A DNA stretch of 64,000 nucleotides from Psychrobacter sp. JCM 18900 (lineage in GTDB: Bacteria; Pseudomonadota; Gammaproteobacteria; Pseudomonadales; Moraxellaceae). The notes below the pieces were generated by a model that worked only from the letters and a program-made list of their open reading frames with translations, did no database searches and was not told the origin of the DNA. The stretch's first letter is position 1, and each line of letters starts with the position of its first letter. Both the position numbers and the translations under genes were made by a program. Positions 35,317 to 45,080 of the stretch are shown here, piece by piece. The stretch is taken from NCBI RefSeq assembly GCF_904846625.1, contig NZ_CAJHBL010000004.1, forward strand, positions 248,001-312,000, read 5' to 3'.

Positions 35317-36222
35317 ATGCTTAATATCGCCGCAAGTCTAAAACCTGTTATTAATACTCTCAATCGCTTTTCAGGTTGGCTATTATTGCTAGCCATTGCT
35401 TGGTTATGCTGGACAGCCGCCCGTCTTTTATGGCTACTGTTAGCAGCGCCTTTAGCACCTGCCTTGCCTTTAGCGCCTCTACAGAATAGTGCTAAGTCCA
35501 CTAACGACTATAGTGGCTTATTTGCAATCTTTGCTGATCCCGATCCTATTACCGCAGCCGTGCAACCACCTCCCAACATTGAGCTCAAGGGCGTACTACT
35601 AGCCATACCTGAGAGCATGTCTTCGGCTTTACTGAATGTCAATGGCGAAGTCAAAAATTACCGCATCGGTGATGGGCTAAAAGATAGCGATTATACGCTC
35701 GTGGCTGTTGATTGGAATTCAGTCATCATCGCTGATGCTAACGATAAAGAAACCGTTATTAAAATGCCAGAGGCGATGCCATTAGACCAAAGTGATATGC
35801 TAGCAAGCGGAATAAGTAATCAGCGTTTGCCAAACAATAGTATGTTGCCTACAGCGCCCCAGCCAGTACAAAACGCTGTTCCTGAGACAGAAGGGACGAC
35901 TGGCGCAGACACTTCAAGTAATCCACAGTCGGCTATCGAAGAAGCGGTTACGGCCTTGCAAGAAAACCCCGCCAGTTATCTAAGTAGGATGGGGGTGATG
36001 GCATCAGGTGAAAGCTACCAAGTCACAGCGGCGATGCCTGCTGGCCTACGTAATCGTTTAGGGTTAGAGCCAGGCGATAAGGTACTGACCGTCAACGGAC
36101 AGAGCGTAGGCAATAACCCAGCGCAAGATGCTGGTGTACTTCAGCAAGTACAGCAAGCAGGTGAAGCGCAGATAGAGGTTCAACGTGGTGAGCAAGTTAT
36201 TACGATTCGCCAGCAGTTCTAG
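35317..36222 (+). CDS. gspC: Type II secretion system protein GspC
   Basis: GspC links the outer-membrane secretin to the inner-membrane platform. An N-terminal membrane helix (LLLLAIAWLCWTAARLLWLL) is followed by the HR domain (IELKGVLLAIPESMSSALL through YRIGDGLKDSDYTLVAVD), a Pro/Gln-rich linker and a C-terminal PDZ-like domain (AGLRNRLGLEPGDKVLTVNG, with GQSVGNNPAQDAG), the usual order. It is 301 residues and starts 0 bp after gspN. The remaining pathway genes are not in this window, as in Acinetobacter, where the system is dispersed. Confidence 0.93.
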   Translation: MLNIAASLKPVINTLNRFSGWLLLLAIAWLCWTAARLLWLLLAAPLAPALPLAPLQNSAKSTNDYSGLFAIFADPDPITAAVQPPPNIELKGVLLAIPESMSSALLNVNGEVKNYRIGDGLKDSDYTLVAVDWNSVIIADANDKETVIKMPEAMPLDQSDMLASGISNQRLPNNSMLPTAPQPVQNAVPETEGTTGADTSSNPQSAIEEAVTALQENPASYLSRMGVMASGESYQVTAAMPAGLRNRLGLEPGDKVLTVNGQSVGNNPAQDAGVLQQVQQAGEAQIEVQRGEQVITIRQQF

Positions 36223-36299
36223 CAAGGTAGGTTTTTAGCAAAATTGCTCCTTAAACACTCAGCACATAGTAAGCAATATCACTGTAGGTAATCATCAAT

Positions 36300-38543
36300 A
36301 TGGTAAGTTTTCAGAATTTTTCAGCCACGCCTTTGTACTGTAGCCTGCAGCGTTTGATGCGCCTGTGTCGTCCACTTTGTCTGGCAGTGCCATTATGGAC
36401 TGCTGGTGTTGGTCTTGCCAATGCTGAGAGCTGGAAAGTTAATCTACAAGATGCTGATATCAAAGCCTTTATCAATGAAGTTGCGACCATTACAGATCAA
36501 AACTTTGTGCTTGATCCACGTATCAATGGTAATGTCACAGTTATTTCCAACAAAGCCCTGTCCCGTGATGAGATTTATCAGTTATTTCTAAGCGTGATGC
36601 AAGTGAATGGTATCGCTGCGATTGAATCGGGAACGACGACAAAACTGGTGCCAGATAATATTGCTAAGCAATCTGGTGTGGCGGTTGATTTACGCGGTGA
36701 TAGTGTTGGTGAGTCGCTTGCCACTCGAGTTATTTATTTGACCAACACCCAAGCTGCAGAAGTATTAGGTGTTATTCGCCCATTGATGCCGCAGTCGGCT
36801 CACGCGGCCGCTGTACCTGGTGTCAATGCGCTGGTTTTGTCCGATCGAGCAGACAGTCTTAATCAGCTGACAGCCCTTATTCGTGACTTAGACAGCAATG
36901 TGAATGACAGTTTGCAAGTGATACCACTACGCCACGTCGATGCCGAACGTATGATGGAGTTGATTAGCGCTTTAGTCTCAAGTGCGGGTAGTGGACAAGC
37001 ACAAGGTGGCAACAATCAGCTAAAGGTAATTGCTGACACGTCGAGTGATAGACTGCTAGTCAAAGGCAGTCCTGAAATGATTGCTAAAGTCCAAGAAATG
37101 GTCAATCAATTGGATACTACGCCTACCAGACGTTTAAGTGGTTTACGTGTCTTTCGTCTAAAGTATGCTAGTGCTGGTCATATCGCCGATATGTTACGCG
37201 GCTTACTCGCTAATCAATCTATCAATAGTGCTGGCGCGACCTCGACACTAGAATCCGCTTCGCTAAATGATGCAAGTAGCACAGGCGCCGCAATTAATAA
37301 TGCAGCTAGCGATAGCCTAGGTAGCAGTGCAGCTGCTGTGTCGACTAGCAGCACAAGCGGAACAAGCACAGGAGTGGGCGGTCGTCCGTTTAGTATTATC
37401 GCTGATGAAACTCAAAATGCCGTTATCGTCAACGCCGCACCTGAGCTAATGTTTGAGATTGAAGATGCGGTCAACCAGTTAGACAGTCGCCGCGCACAAG
37501 TATTAATTCAAGCAGCTATTGTTGAAGTGTCAGGCGACGATGCCACCCAGCTAGGCGTTCAATGGGCGTTAGGTAATGCCAATAGTGGCTATGGAGTGGT
37601 CAACTTTAATAATGTGGGAGCCAGCGCGACGACGCTTGCGGCGGCCGCTTTAGCAGGGACGAGTACGGCAGGTATTAGCGCTGCTGCCAGCTCTATTGCT
37701 GGTGCATTGATAGGTATTGGTGACAGTCGTAAAGACAGTCAGGGCAATACAGAGTTTTATGGCGCTATTCTACAGGCGCTTGACTCATCTACCAGCGCTA
37801 ATCTATTGTCCATGCCATCGATTTTGACATTGGATAATGAAAAAGCCAGTATCTTGGTTGGTCAAAACGTACCCTTTGTCACGGGCTCTTTTACCACCAG
37901 TGGCAATAATTCAAACAACCCATTTCAGACAATTGATCGCCAAGACATTGGTATTAATTTGAATGTTATTCCTCATATCGGTGACAATGGCACAGTACGT
38001 CTAGAGGTATCGCAAGAAGTCTCGTCAGTGGTACCAGGTAGTACGGGTAATGCCAGTGGGCTAATTACCAATAAAAGCCTTATTAATACGACCATCCTAG
38101 CGGATGATCAGCAGACGATTGCCTTGGGCGGCCTGATGCGTGACAACACCACTACACGTCAACAGAAAGTTCCTGGGTTGGGCAATGTTCCTATTATCGG
38201 TAGACTTTTTCGTTCTGACAACGACAGCACCCAAAAGAGCAATTTGATAATCTTTTTACAGCCGACTATTTTACGTGATGGTGGCGCGGTAGCGAGTGTG
38301 ACTGAACGCAAATTCAATCAAATGAGAGTGTTGCAGCTGGTCATTGATAAAAACGGTACGATTAAGCAATTACCATTGAGCGGCACTGAAGGTTGGAGTG
38401 GTAATGTCAGTGCGGATTACGAGCTCATGCCGCTAAATCCCCTTATCCCTAAACGTGATCAAGCGCCAAAATCTACTTCGCAAGGTTTTACGAGAGTAGA
38501 TAGTCCTAATAGTGGTATCACGACCTATCCTCTTAATCGTTAA
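36300..38543 (+). CDS. gspD: Type II secretion system secretin GspD
   Basis: GspD makes the outer-membrane pore for folded exoproteins. After a signal peptide (residues 1-42) come N0 (WKVNLQDADIKAFINEVATI), N1-N3 repeats (one with RLSGLRVFRLKYASAGHIAD, and a Ser/Ala-rich low-complexity loop near 320-350) and the secretin domain (VLIQAAIVEVSGDDATQLGV, late VPGLGNVPIIGRLFRS and LIIFLQPTILRD). The length of 747 residues is usual. It ends the operon about 50 bp before a perfect hairpin. No dedicated pilotin is visible here. Confidence 0.97.
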   Translation: MVSFQNFSATPLYCSLQRLMRLCRPLCLAVPLWTAGVGLANAESWKVNLQDADIKAFINEVATITDQNFVLDPRINGNVTVISNKALSRDEIYQLFLSVMQVNGIAAIESGTTTKLVPDNIAKQSGVAVDLRGDSVGESLATRVIYLTNTQAAEVLGVIRPLMPQSAHAAAVPGVNALVLSDRADSLNQLTALIRDLDSNVNDSLQVIPLRHVDAERMMELISALVSSAGSGQAQGGNNQLKVIADTSSDRLLVKGSPEMIAKVQEMVNQLDTTPTRRLSGLRVFRLKYASAGHIADMLRGLLANQSINSAGATSTLESASLNDASSTGAAINNAASDSLGSSAAAVSTSSTSGTSTGVGGRPFSIIADETQNAVIVNAAPELMFEIEDAVNQLDSRRAQVLIQAAIVEVSGDDATQLGVQWALGNANSGYGVVNFNNVGASATTLAAAALAGTSTAGISAAASSIAGALIGIGDSRKDSQGNTEFYGAILQALDSSTSANLLSMPSILTLDNEKASILVGQNVPFVTGSFTTSGNNSNNPFQTIDRQDIGINLNVIPHIGDNGTVRLEVSQEVSSVVPGSTGNASGLITNKSLINTTILADDQQTIALGGLMRDNTTTRQQKVPGLGNVPIIGRLFRSDNDSTQKSNLIIFLQPTILRDGGAVASVTERKFNQMRVLQLVIDKNGTIKQLPLSGTEGWSGNVSADYELMPLNPLIPKRDQAPKSTSQGFTRVDSPNSGITTYPLNR

Positions 38544-38591
38544 AATATTAGCTCTATATATAACGGTTAATGTGATTCGACTGGCATAAAT

Positions 38592-38631
38592 TAATGTACG
38601 ATGTAATAGATACTAGTTACATCGTACATTA
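38592..38631. terminator. Perfect 15-bp hairpin after gspD
   Basis: TAATGTACGATGTAA pairs perfectly with TTACATCGTACATTA around a ten-base TAGATACTAG loop. There is no clear T-run after it, so it may be a weak or Rho-assisted terminator, or an mRNA-stabilising stem. Confidence 0.6.
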
Positions 38632-38747
38632 GCTTGCGTATTCATAACACAGATAAACATAGCCGCTTTTATATTTGAGTATATTGGTTACTAATAGAAT
38701 AGTGAGTTACGTATTATGTTTTCCGCTACAGTAAATCAGAAGCTAAA

Positions 38748-38924
38748 ATGACAGATGATAAAAATACAAAAAAATGGCTTTTACTAAGTGTGGCTGCAAC
38801 TGCGCTATTACTCATCCCTAGGCGCAGTAGTCGAAAGGACAATACGGAGACAGTAAATAGTCATAATACCGTATCTGAGGGTAGTGATATTGACGATGCT
38901 CACGAGAATGTAATTAGTAAATAG
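38748..38924 (+). CDS. Putative small membrane protein of 58 residues
   Basis: The ORF begins MTDDKNTKKWLLLSVAATAL and continues with a short hydrophobic stretch to LLLIPRRSSRK, then a hydrophilic Asp/Asn-rich tail. One membrane helix with positive charge after it suggests N-out/C-in topology. The ribosome-binding site is weak (AGAAGCT), so expression is uncertain. It is too short to name by family. It sits between the gspD hairpin and tatD. Confidence 0.4.
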   Translation: MTDDKNTKKWLLLSVAATALLLIPRRSSRKDNTETVNSHNTVSEGSDIDDAHENVISK

Positions 38925-39061
38925 AAGCTAGTAATTAAAAAATAGAAGCTCAATAATGCGTCTATAGCAATATTCTTATATAAAAATACTTGTATAGTAA
39001 AAATTGCTTAGTGTTTATTACTCAATTCTATGTTCTGAAAAGTCAGTTTTGGAGTTTATTA

Positions 39062-40018
39062 ATGTGTGGCAACAAATCAGTGACCATGGCTGAGAGAACA
39101 GATGCTAGAGAAGTTTTAAAAAATGTCTATCCTCTTATAGATACGCATACACATTTTGATGCTCCAGTGTTCGACAATGATCGCAGACAACAGGTAGAGC
39201 AGGCTTATAGTCAAGGTATTCGTCACTTAGTGCTAGTAGGTTATTTATATCAGTATTTTGATCGAATGTACGATACTCAAGATTTCATTAATAAAATGTC
39301 GCCATCGTCTGTGATAAAGGTGAATAGTAAAGATAAGTGCGATGTTGCAGCCCATATCGCGCTAGGTTTACATCCTTTTTATATTAAGCAGCATACCGAC
39401 GACCATTTAACACAACTTGAGCAAATGGTGATAGAGCGTCGTCCATTAGCCATTGGTGAGATTGGATTAGACACCTTTACCGATGCAATGAAGCAGCCTG
39501 ATGTATTTGCTAAACAAAAAAGGTTCTTTGCGGCGCAGTTGGATATAGCAGTGGCCCATCGACTGCCAGTGATGCTGCATATTCGTAAGGCGCATGCCGA
39601 AGCACTTGCAATATTAAAAGCGCATAAATACGATGCGCATAAATTAGGTGGTATTGCCCACAGTTTTAGCGGTGGTGAACAAGAGGCCAAGGCTTTTGTG
39701 AAATTAGGGTTTAAGCTTGGTGTCACGGGTCAGATAACCAATCCGAATGCCAAAAAACTGCGCCGTGCTATTCAAGTAGCAGTTGAGAGTCATGGCATCG
39801 AATGCTTGGTCATTGAGACGGATTGTCCAGATATGACACCTATTATGTGTCAGACAACGGATGATACTGATTCACATAATAGGAATGTACCAGCCAATCT
39901 GCCATGGGTATTGGCAAGCTTGAGTGAGCTATTAGAAATACCACATGATAAACTTGCTAAGCAGTTATGGCAAAATAGCTGTAATGCTCTGAAAGTAGAC
40001 TGGGCTTATTCAGTGTAA
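39062..40018 (+). CDS. TatD family metal-dependent hydrolase
   Basis: The TatD metal-binding motifs are visible: DTHTHFDAPVF, a central GEIGLD near residue 135, HIRKAH, IAHSFSGGEQEAKAF and IETDCPDM. TatD proteins are metal-dependent 3'-to-5' exonucleases. ATG at 39062 is preferred over an upstream non-ATG start because GGAG lies seven bases before it; this gives 318 residues. The N-terminal 20 residues are less conserved. It is single-gene and upstream of tcdA by about 100 bp on the same strand. Confidence 0.9.
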   Translation: MCGNKSVTMAERTDAREVLKNVYPLIDTHTHFDAPVFDNDRRQQVEQAYSQGIRHLVLVGYLYQYFDRMYDTQDFINKMSPSSVIKVNSKDKCDVAAHIALGLHPFYIKQHTDDHLTQLEQMVIERRPLAIGEIGLDTFTDAMKQPDVFAKQKRFFAAQLDIAVAHRLPVMLHIRKAHAEALAILKAHKYDAHKLGGIAHSFSGGEQEAKAFVKLGFKLGVTGQITNPNAKKLRRAIQVAVESHGIECLVIETDCPDMTPIMCQTTDDTDSHNRNVPANLPWVLASLSELLEIPHDKLAKQLWQNSCNALKVDWAYSV

Positions 40019-40118
40019 CTATGCTATTTATAAGAAAAGCATCGTTGTAATTAGAAGCTAAAAAGTATGAGCCGTATAAATGACAACCAAAATATTTTAA
40101 AAGAGAATTTGATCTGTT

Positions 40119-40979
40119 ATGAGTGACACGCGACAATTTGAACAACCAAAATCCGTCGAAGACAGTCTTGCACAAAACGAATCGCTCCAACAAGATGGGC
40201 AGTACGATCGTCGTTTTCAAGGTACACGGACACTATATGGTACCTCTGCGGTTGATACTTTTTCGGCAGCTCATGTCTACATTATTGGTGTAGGAGGGGT
40301 GGGCTCTTGGGCAGCAGAGGCGCTGGCTCGGACAGCAGTGGGAACGATTACGTTGATTGATTTGGATGTATTGGTTGCTTCTAATGTCAATCGCCAACTG
40401 CCTGCATTGGACAGCACATTTGGTCAAAGTAAAATTGAAGCAATGGCAACTCGTATTAGAGAGATTAACCCTACAGTAACCTTAAATTTAGTCGATGACT
40501 TTTTGACGGTAGATAATGTCACCACACTCTTACCAAGTCGTGAATCGGTCAAGTCCGCTACTGCTCAGGGGAGACCGATTGTTATTTTAGACTGTGTAGA
40601 CGATATGAATGCTAAACTGGCAATTGCTTTACACTGTCGTTTTAATAAACTAAAGTTGGTCTGTGCGGGCGGTGCAGGTGGTAAGATAGATCCAAGTCAG
40701 ATTAGAGTTAGTGATTTGCGTGACTGTTATCAAGATCCACTACTTGCCAAGTTACGCAACAAGTTACGCCACGAGAAAGGCATTAATAGTGCTTTAAAAG
40801 AAAAATTTGGTATCAAATGTGTCTATTCGACAGAGCCGCCAATTGTAGATAAAAGCTGTCAGACAGGCGGTCTGCAGTGCGGTGGTTATGGCTCAGCAGT
40901 GGTCGTTACGTCAGTAGTGGCGATGATTATGGTGAGTGAAGCATTACAATTATTAATAAGACAGACGAGTCGTAACTAA
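40119..40979 (+). CDS. tcdA: tRNA threonylcarbamoyladenosine dehydratase TcdA
   Basis: TcdA (CsdL/YgdL) cyclises t6A37 of tRNA to ct6A using ATP. The E1-like adenylation fold is seen: VYIIGVGGVGSWAAEALART, followed by IDLDVLVASNVNRQLPAL, and later ILDCVDDMNAKLAI, with the Cys-containing KLVCAGGAGGK and DPSQIRVSDL. The length is normal at 286 residues. It belongs to the same tRNA t6A pathway as tsaB at 2836-3537, and it ends 30 bp before the hybrid kinase on the same strand. Confidence 0.95.
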   Translation: MSDTRQFEQPKSVEDSLAQNESLQQDGQYDRRFQGTRTLYGTSAVDTFSAAHVYIIGVGGVGSWAAEALARTAVGTITLIDLDVLVASNVNRQLPALDSTFGQSKIEAMATRIREINPTVTLNLVDDFLTVDNVTTLLPSRESVKSATAQGRPIVILDCVDDMNAKLAIALHCRFNKLKLVCAGGAGGKIDPSQIRVSDLRDCYQDPLLAKLRNKLRHEKGINSALKEKFGIKCVYSTEPPIVDKSCQTGGLQCGGYGSAVVVTSVVAMIMVSEALQLLIRQTSRN

Positions 40980-41009
40980 TACGTCTGATATTATTTAACG
41001 GAGTTTACC

Positions 41010-42812
41010 TTGTCTATATCTAACTCATCTCAGCAGAGCTACCCTGTCGCGGTAGATGAAATAGAGCGTATCAATAAGCTAAAGAAATATCAGGTACTCA
41101 ATGAAGATGAGGAGCCTGCGTTTGATCGGCTTGTTGAACTCGTAAAGCTGTTTTTTGATGTGCCTGTAGTTACGATCACTTTTATGGATGAGGAAACTCA
41201 ATATTTAAAGCCAGCCTGTCAATTTGGTAGTGAAGATGAGGCTGTAAGCAAAGGACCACGTAACACGGCTTTTTGTAATTATACGATACTGTCTGATGAT
41301 GTGTTAATCGTGTTAGACACATTTAAAGATAGCCGTTTTAGCCAAAGTCCGATGGTCACAGGTGCTCCGTATTTACGATTTTATGTTGGTGCACCTATTA
41401 TCTTAAATGAAGATAACAAAAGGTATCGTCTGGGCACCTTATGCCTTATGGATACTGAGCCACATCAGAGTTTTAGCAGTCAACAAGAAAAGATATTGGC
41501 GCAGTTTGCAATGATGGCGGCAGATGCGTTGAAACTACAAGATAAACAACGCGATGCTAAGCGTGCTAATGAGATGAAATCGAGCTTTTTGGCCAATATG
41601 AGTCATGAGATTCGTACACCGATGAATGGTATTATCGGTATGGTAGAGATGTTAGGCGATACGGAACTCAGTAGCGAACAACGTGACTATGTTGATAACA
41701 TCAAAGTCTCTAATGAACATTTGATGGTCATCATTAATGGTATTTTGGACTTATCGAAGGTTGAGTCTGGAAAGATGACGATTGATTCTATTCCATTGAA
41801 CTTATCTAGTTTATGCAATGAGGTTGTCAGTTTGTTTGCGATTAAGGCACGCCAAAGAGGTGTAACCTTAGATTATCATTATACTGAAACGCTATCACCT
41901 TATGTAAACGGCGATCCTGTACGTCTAAAACAGATTATTGCAAACTTGGTCAATAACGCGATTAAGTTCACGCGTGAAGGTGGGCAGGTAAGTATCGATG
42001 TCAAACATATGGACAATTGCTACTGTCCAGATAACATCGATGAAAAATTTGTGAGTACGAGTAAAGAAAAAGAAGCGAGCAAAATAGAGTGCGATAAAAA
42101 CGGTCAGAACATGACTTTGTGTATAGAAGTGAAAGATACGGGTGTTGGTATCAAAGAAGAGTCGTTAGAGGCGATATTTGACGCTTACGATCAAGCAAAT
42201 AAGTTTACCCATCGTATTTACGGTGGTACTGGACTTGGACTGTCTGTTTGTAAGTCCCTAGTCGATTTGATGGGTGGTCACATTTACGTAAATAGTGAAG
42301 TAGGGGTTGGTACGACATTTAGTGTTTTATTACCGCTGACTACTATTGATGAAGACAAGTATGAGACATGGCAAGACTCTAACGATACGACTATGATTGA
42401 ACCTACGCATGAGCGGTCTGGTCATATATTGCTGGTCGAAGATGATGCTGTCAATGCGATCATAGCCAAAAAATCACTAACCAGCAGTGGTCATACCGTT
42501 ACCCATGTTACGGATGGTCAGCAAGCAATTGAGGCTTTCGCTTTATTCCCTGACCGTTATGATGTGATATTAATGGATCATCATATGCCGATTATGGACG
42601 GTGTACAGGCAACTATTAAATTGCATGAATTGTATGATCCCCAAGTACTACCGCCCATTATTGCCTTAACTGCCAATGCAATGGACGGCGAGCGTGAAAA
42701 ATATCTGAAAGTTGGTATGCAGGACTATTGCACCAAACCTTTTAAGCAAGAACAGTTGAATGCCTTGGTACAGTATTGGCTGATACAAAAGCAATCATTG
42801 GAAGAAGAGTAA
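41010..42812 (+). CDS. Hybrid sensor histidine kinase (GAF-HisKA-HATPase-REC)
   Basis: A TTG start at 41010 has a good ACGGAG at 40998. The order is an N-terminal GAF-type domain (residues 25-175), the H-box [18 protein letters not shown], the HATPase domain with N-box ([13 protein letters not shown]), G boxes (DTGVGIKEE and [11 protein letters not shown]), then a receiver with the acidic pair EDDA, phospho-acceptor [14 protein letters not shown] and YCTKPF. No transmembrane helices or Hpt domain are seen, so it is a cytoplasmic hybrid kinase needing a separate phosphotransfer partner. The stimulus is unknown. Confidence 0.93.
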   Translation: MSISNSSQQSYPVAVDEIERINKLKKYQVLNEDEEPAFDRLVELVKLFFDVPVVTITFMDEETQYLKPACQFGSEDEAVSKGPRNTAFCNYTILSDDVLIVLDTFKDSRFSQSPMVTGAPYLRFYVGAPIILNEDNKRYRLGTLCLMDTEPHQSFSSQQEKILAQFAMMAADALKLQDKQRDAKRANEMKSSFLANMSHEIRTPMNGIIGMVEMLGDTELSSEQRDYVDNIKVSNEHLMVIINGILDLSKVESGKMTIDSIPLNLSSLCNEVVSLFAIKARQRGVTLDYHYTETLSPYVNGDPVRLKQIIANLVNNAIKFTREGGQVSIDVKHMDNCYCPDNIDEKFVSTSKEKEASKIECDKNGQNMTLCIEVKDTGVGIKEESLEAIFDAYDQANKFTHRIYGGTGLGLSVCKSLVDLMGGHIYVNSEVGVGTTFSVLLPLTTIDEDKYETWQDSNDTTMIEPTHERSGHILLVEDDAVNAIIAKKSLTSSGHTVTHVTDGQQAIEAFALFPDRYDVILMDHHMPIMDGVQATIKLHELYDPQVLPPIIALTANAMDGEREKYLKVGMQDYCTKPFKQEQLNALVQYWLIQKQSLEEE

Positions 42813-42876
42813 CTTACTAGATATTAGCATTAGCGCCATTGATTAGCATTTTAATGTAACTATGATCGGTAAATAT

Positions 42877-42917
42877 AAAAAAAGCTTAACCGCCTATATG
42901 GTGGTTAAGCTTTTTTA
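42877..42917. terminator. Bidirectional terminator between hybrid kinase and efp
   Basis: AAAAGCTTAACC pairs with GGTTAAGCTTTT around an inner CCTATATGG stem-loop, with A-run and T-run ends. The two flanking genes converge on it. Confidence 0.9.
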
Positions 42918-42970
42918 TTGATGATAAAGATATCAGTAAATATCAACTACCAGTCATGTCTAGAGCGATA

Positions 42971-43543
42971 TTAGTTCACGCGAGTTTGGTAGTCGCCAGT
43001 ACGCGTATCAACACGTACCACTTCACCTTGTTGCACAAATAATGGCACACGTACAACAGCACCTGTCTCTAATTTAGCAGGTTTGCCACCACCGCCTGAA
43101 GTATCACCGCGTACGCCAGGATCTGTTTCTGTGATTTCTAACTCAACGAAGTTAGGTGGCGTGACTGACAGAGGAGCACCATTAAATAACGTAATGGTAC
43201 ATAGAGCATTGCTGTTTTCTTTTAACCACTTGATTGAGTCACTCATTGCGTTTTTGTCCGCTTGAATCTGCTCAAAGCTTTCAGGATGCATAAAATGCCA
43301 AAACTCGCCATCGTTGTATAGATAGTTCATTTCAGTATCCATCACATCAGCAGCTTCTAAGCTGTCACCTGATTTGAAAGTTTGTTCCAGTACTTTGCCA
43401 CTACGAAGATTGCGCAACTTAACACGGTTAAAGGCTTGACCTTTACCAGGCTTGACAAACTCGTTTTCAAGAATGGCACAAGGGTTGCCATCAAGCATCA
43501 CTTTTAGACCAGCTTTAAATTCATTAGTAGAAAAACTTGCCAC
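42971..43543 (-). CDS. efp: Elongation factor P
   Basis: EF-P rescues ribosomes stalled at polyproline stretches. The conserved [10 protein letters not shown] block is present with Lys34 at the loop tip, the residue that is beta-lysylated by EpmA/EpmB in gammaproteobacteria. The length of 190 residues is normal, with domain II/III following ([20 protein letters not shown] and later [17 protein letters not shown]). It is divergent from epmB, which makes the (R)-beta-lysine used on it. The modifying epmA is not in this window. Confidence 0.98.
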   Translation of the reverse strand: MASFSTNEFKAGLKVMLDGNPCAILENEFVKPGKGQAFNRVKLRNLRSGKVLEQTFKSGDSLEAADVMDTEMNYLYNDGEFWHFMHPESFEQIQADKNAMSDSIKWLKENSNALCTITLFNGAPLSVTPPNFVELEITETDPGVRGDTSGGGGKPAKLETGAVVRVPLFVQQGEVVRVDTRTGDYQTRVN

Positions 43544-43703
43544 AAGAAACTCCTAGGGGTTGTAAATATAATAGTAAGACATAGGGCTGACTGTACCAAA
43601 ATTTTCTGTTATGCCAAGTATTTACGGATTAACGAGGATACTTTGATAGGCTAGACACTAAGGGCGTATAATATCGGATTTTGGGCACAGGTAATAGGCT
43701 GTC

Positions 43704-44711
43704 ATGATAAACCATTTAATCACACAAAAAAACTGGCAAACGCAATTATCGGAAGCTATTACATCTGTTGATGAGCTATTGAGTCTCCTACAGCTTGAAT
43801 CAATGCGTGCAGAAGTTTACGTACCTAAGCATTTTGAACTGCGTGTGCCGCGTGGCTTTGTGGCAAAAATGGCTATTGGCGACCGTAATGATCCCCTGCT
43901 TAAACAAGTGTTACCAGACCAGCAAGAGCAAATCAACGTCACAGGCTACGTAGCAGATCCGTTAAGCGAAAACACGCAAAACCCTGTAAAAGGTTTGCTG
44001 CATAAATATGAGTCGAGAGTGTTATTAACGATTACGGGTGCGTGCGCTATTCACTGCCGTTACTGCTTTCGTCAGCATTTTGACTATAGTGCCAATATGC
44101 CTACTGCTGATGCAAAAGAAAATATCATCAATTATATTAATGCAAATCCTGAGGTCAATGAGGTAATTTTGAGTGGTGGTGACCCACTAAATGTGACTAA
44201 TAGACGATTGTTTTCATGGTTAGATACTTTGGAGTCTCTTCCGCAGATTACTACGATTCGGTTGCATACGCGTTTGCCATTGGTGATACCTGCACGCTTG
44301 GATTCTGCATTGTTAGAGAGGTTATCTCAAAGCCGCTGCCATATTGTCATGGTCATTCACTGTAATCATGCCAATGAGCTAGATGCACCAACCGCTGAAT
44401 ACTTGCAACGTGCGAGAGCAGCTGGAATTACACTATTAAACCAAGCCGTGTTGCTAAAAGGTGTCAACGATACTCTTAACGCGCAAGTACAGCTTAGTCA
44501 GCGTTTGTTTGCTTCTGGCGTGCTACCATATTATTTACATGTGTTGGACAAGGTGGCTGGTGCGGCGCATTTCGATAGTAGTGAGCAAGCAGCGATTGAG
44601 CTTTATTGGTCATTGCTAGCATCATTGCCAGGTTATCTTGTCCCTAAGTTGGTCAGAGAGTTACCTAATAAACCTTTTAAAGTGCCGATTGATATTTACA
44701 GCAATGGCTAA
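43704..44711 (+). CDS. epmB: EF-P beta-lysylation protein EpmB (lysine 2,3-aminomutase)
   Basis: EpmB converts (S)-alpha-lysine to (R)-beta-lysine for EF-P modification. The radical-SAM motif CAIHCRYCFRQHFDY is seen, with CxxxCxxC for the [4Fe-4S] cluster. The family segments SGGDPLNVTNRRLFSWLDTL and LHVLDKVAGAAHF follow. 335 residues is normal. It is divergent from efp across about 160 bp, a functionally matched pair. The start is ATG at 43704 with weak ribosome-binding site context. Confidence 0.95.
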   Translation: MINHLITQKNWQTQLSEAITSVDELLSLLQLESMRAEVYVPKHFELRVPRGFVAKMAIGDRNDPLLKQVLPDQQEQINVTGYVADPLSENTQNPVKGLLHKYESRVLLTITGACAIHCRYCFRQHFDYSANMPTADAKENIINYINANPEVNEVILSGGDPLNVTNRRLFSWLDTLESLPQITTIRLHTRLPLVIPARLDSALLERLSQSRCHIVMVIHCNHANELDAPTAEYLQRARAAGITLLNQAVLLKGVNDTLNAQVQLSQRLFASGVLPYYLHVLDKVAGAAHFDSSEQAAIELYWSLLASLPGYLVPKLVRELPNKPFKVPIDIYSNG

Positions 44712-45080
44712 TGTAGGGCACTATATCAATTTAGGAGAATTAGTAAACAAAGAGTGGCTCTTAAAAAAAGAAGCGGATAGTATCTTTAGAAACTAAAATC
44801 TAGGATTTATGCTTTTTTATAAGTATAAATAGATATATGATTGGAACAGAATATAAACTGTCAGTATGTAATCTACCTAAAAAGTATATAACGTTAAATA
44901 CAAAACTTTGCCAGTATATAGGTATTGTCAGAGCGTACTGCTAGATTTAGGCTCACAATAAATAGATATCATCACTTTTCTATAGTCGAGCTTAACAAAC
45001 ATTTTTTATGCCATACATGTATTTGTACTGCTGCATATTACTGATTGCCTCAGAGTGACTAATAGAGAGTAAACATACTG
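44712..45080 (+). other. Gap between epmB and the 585-aa gene
   Basis: Nothing I can name lies in these 369 bp. It is AT-rich and probably contains the promoter of the following gene. No clear terminator hairpin was found after epmB. Confidence 0.5.

Noticed and set aside
38990-39061. Longer tatD start upstream of 39062
   Set aside because: The extra 24 residues look unlike a TatD N-terminus, and the GGAG at 39051 supports ATG 39062.
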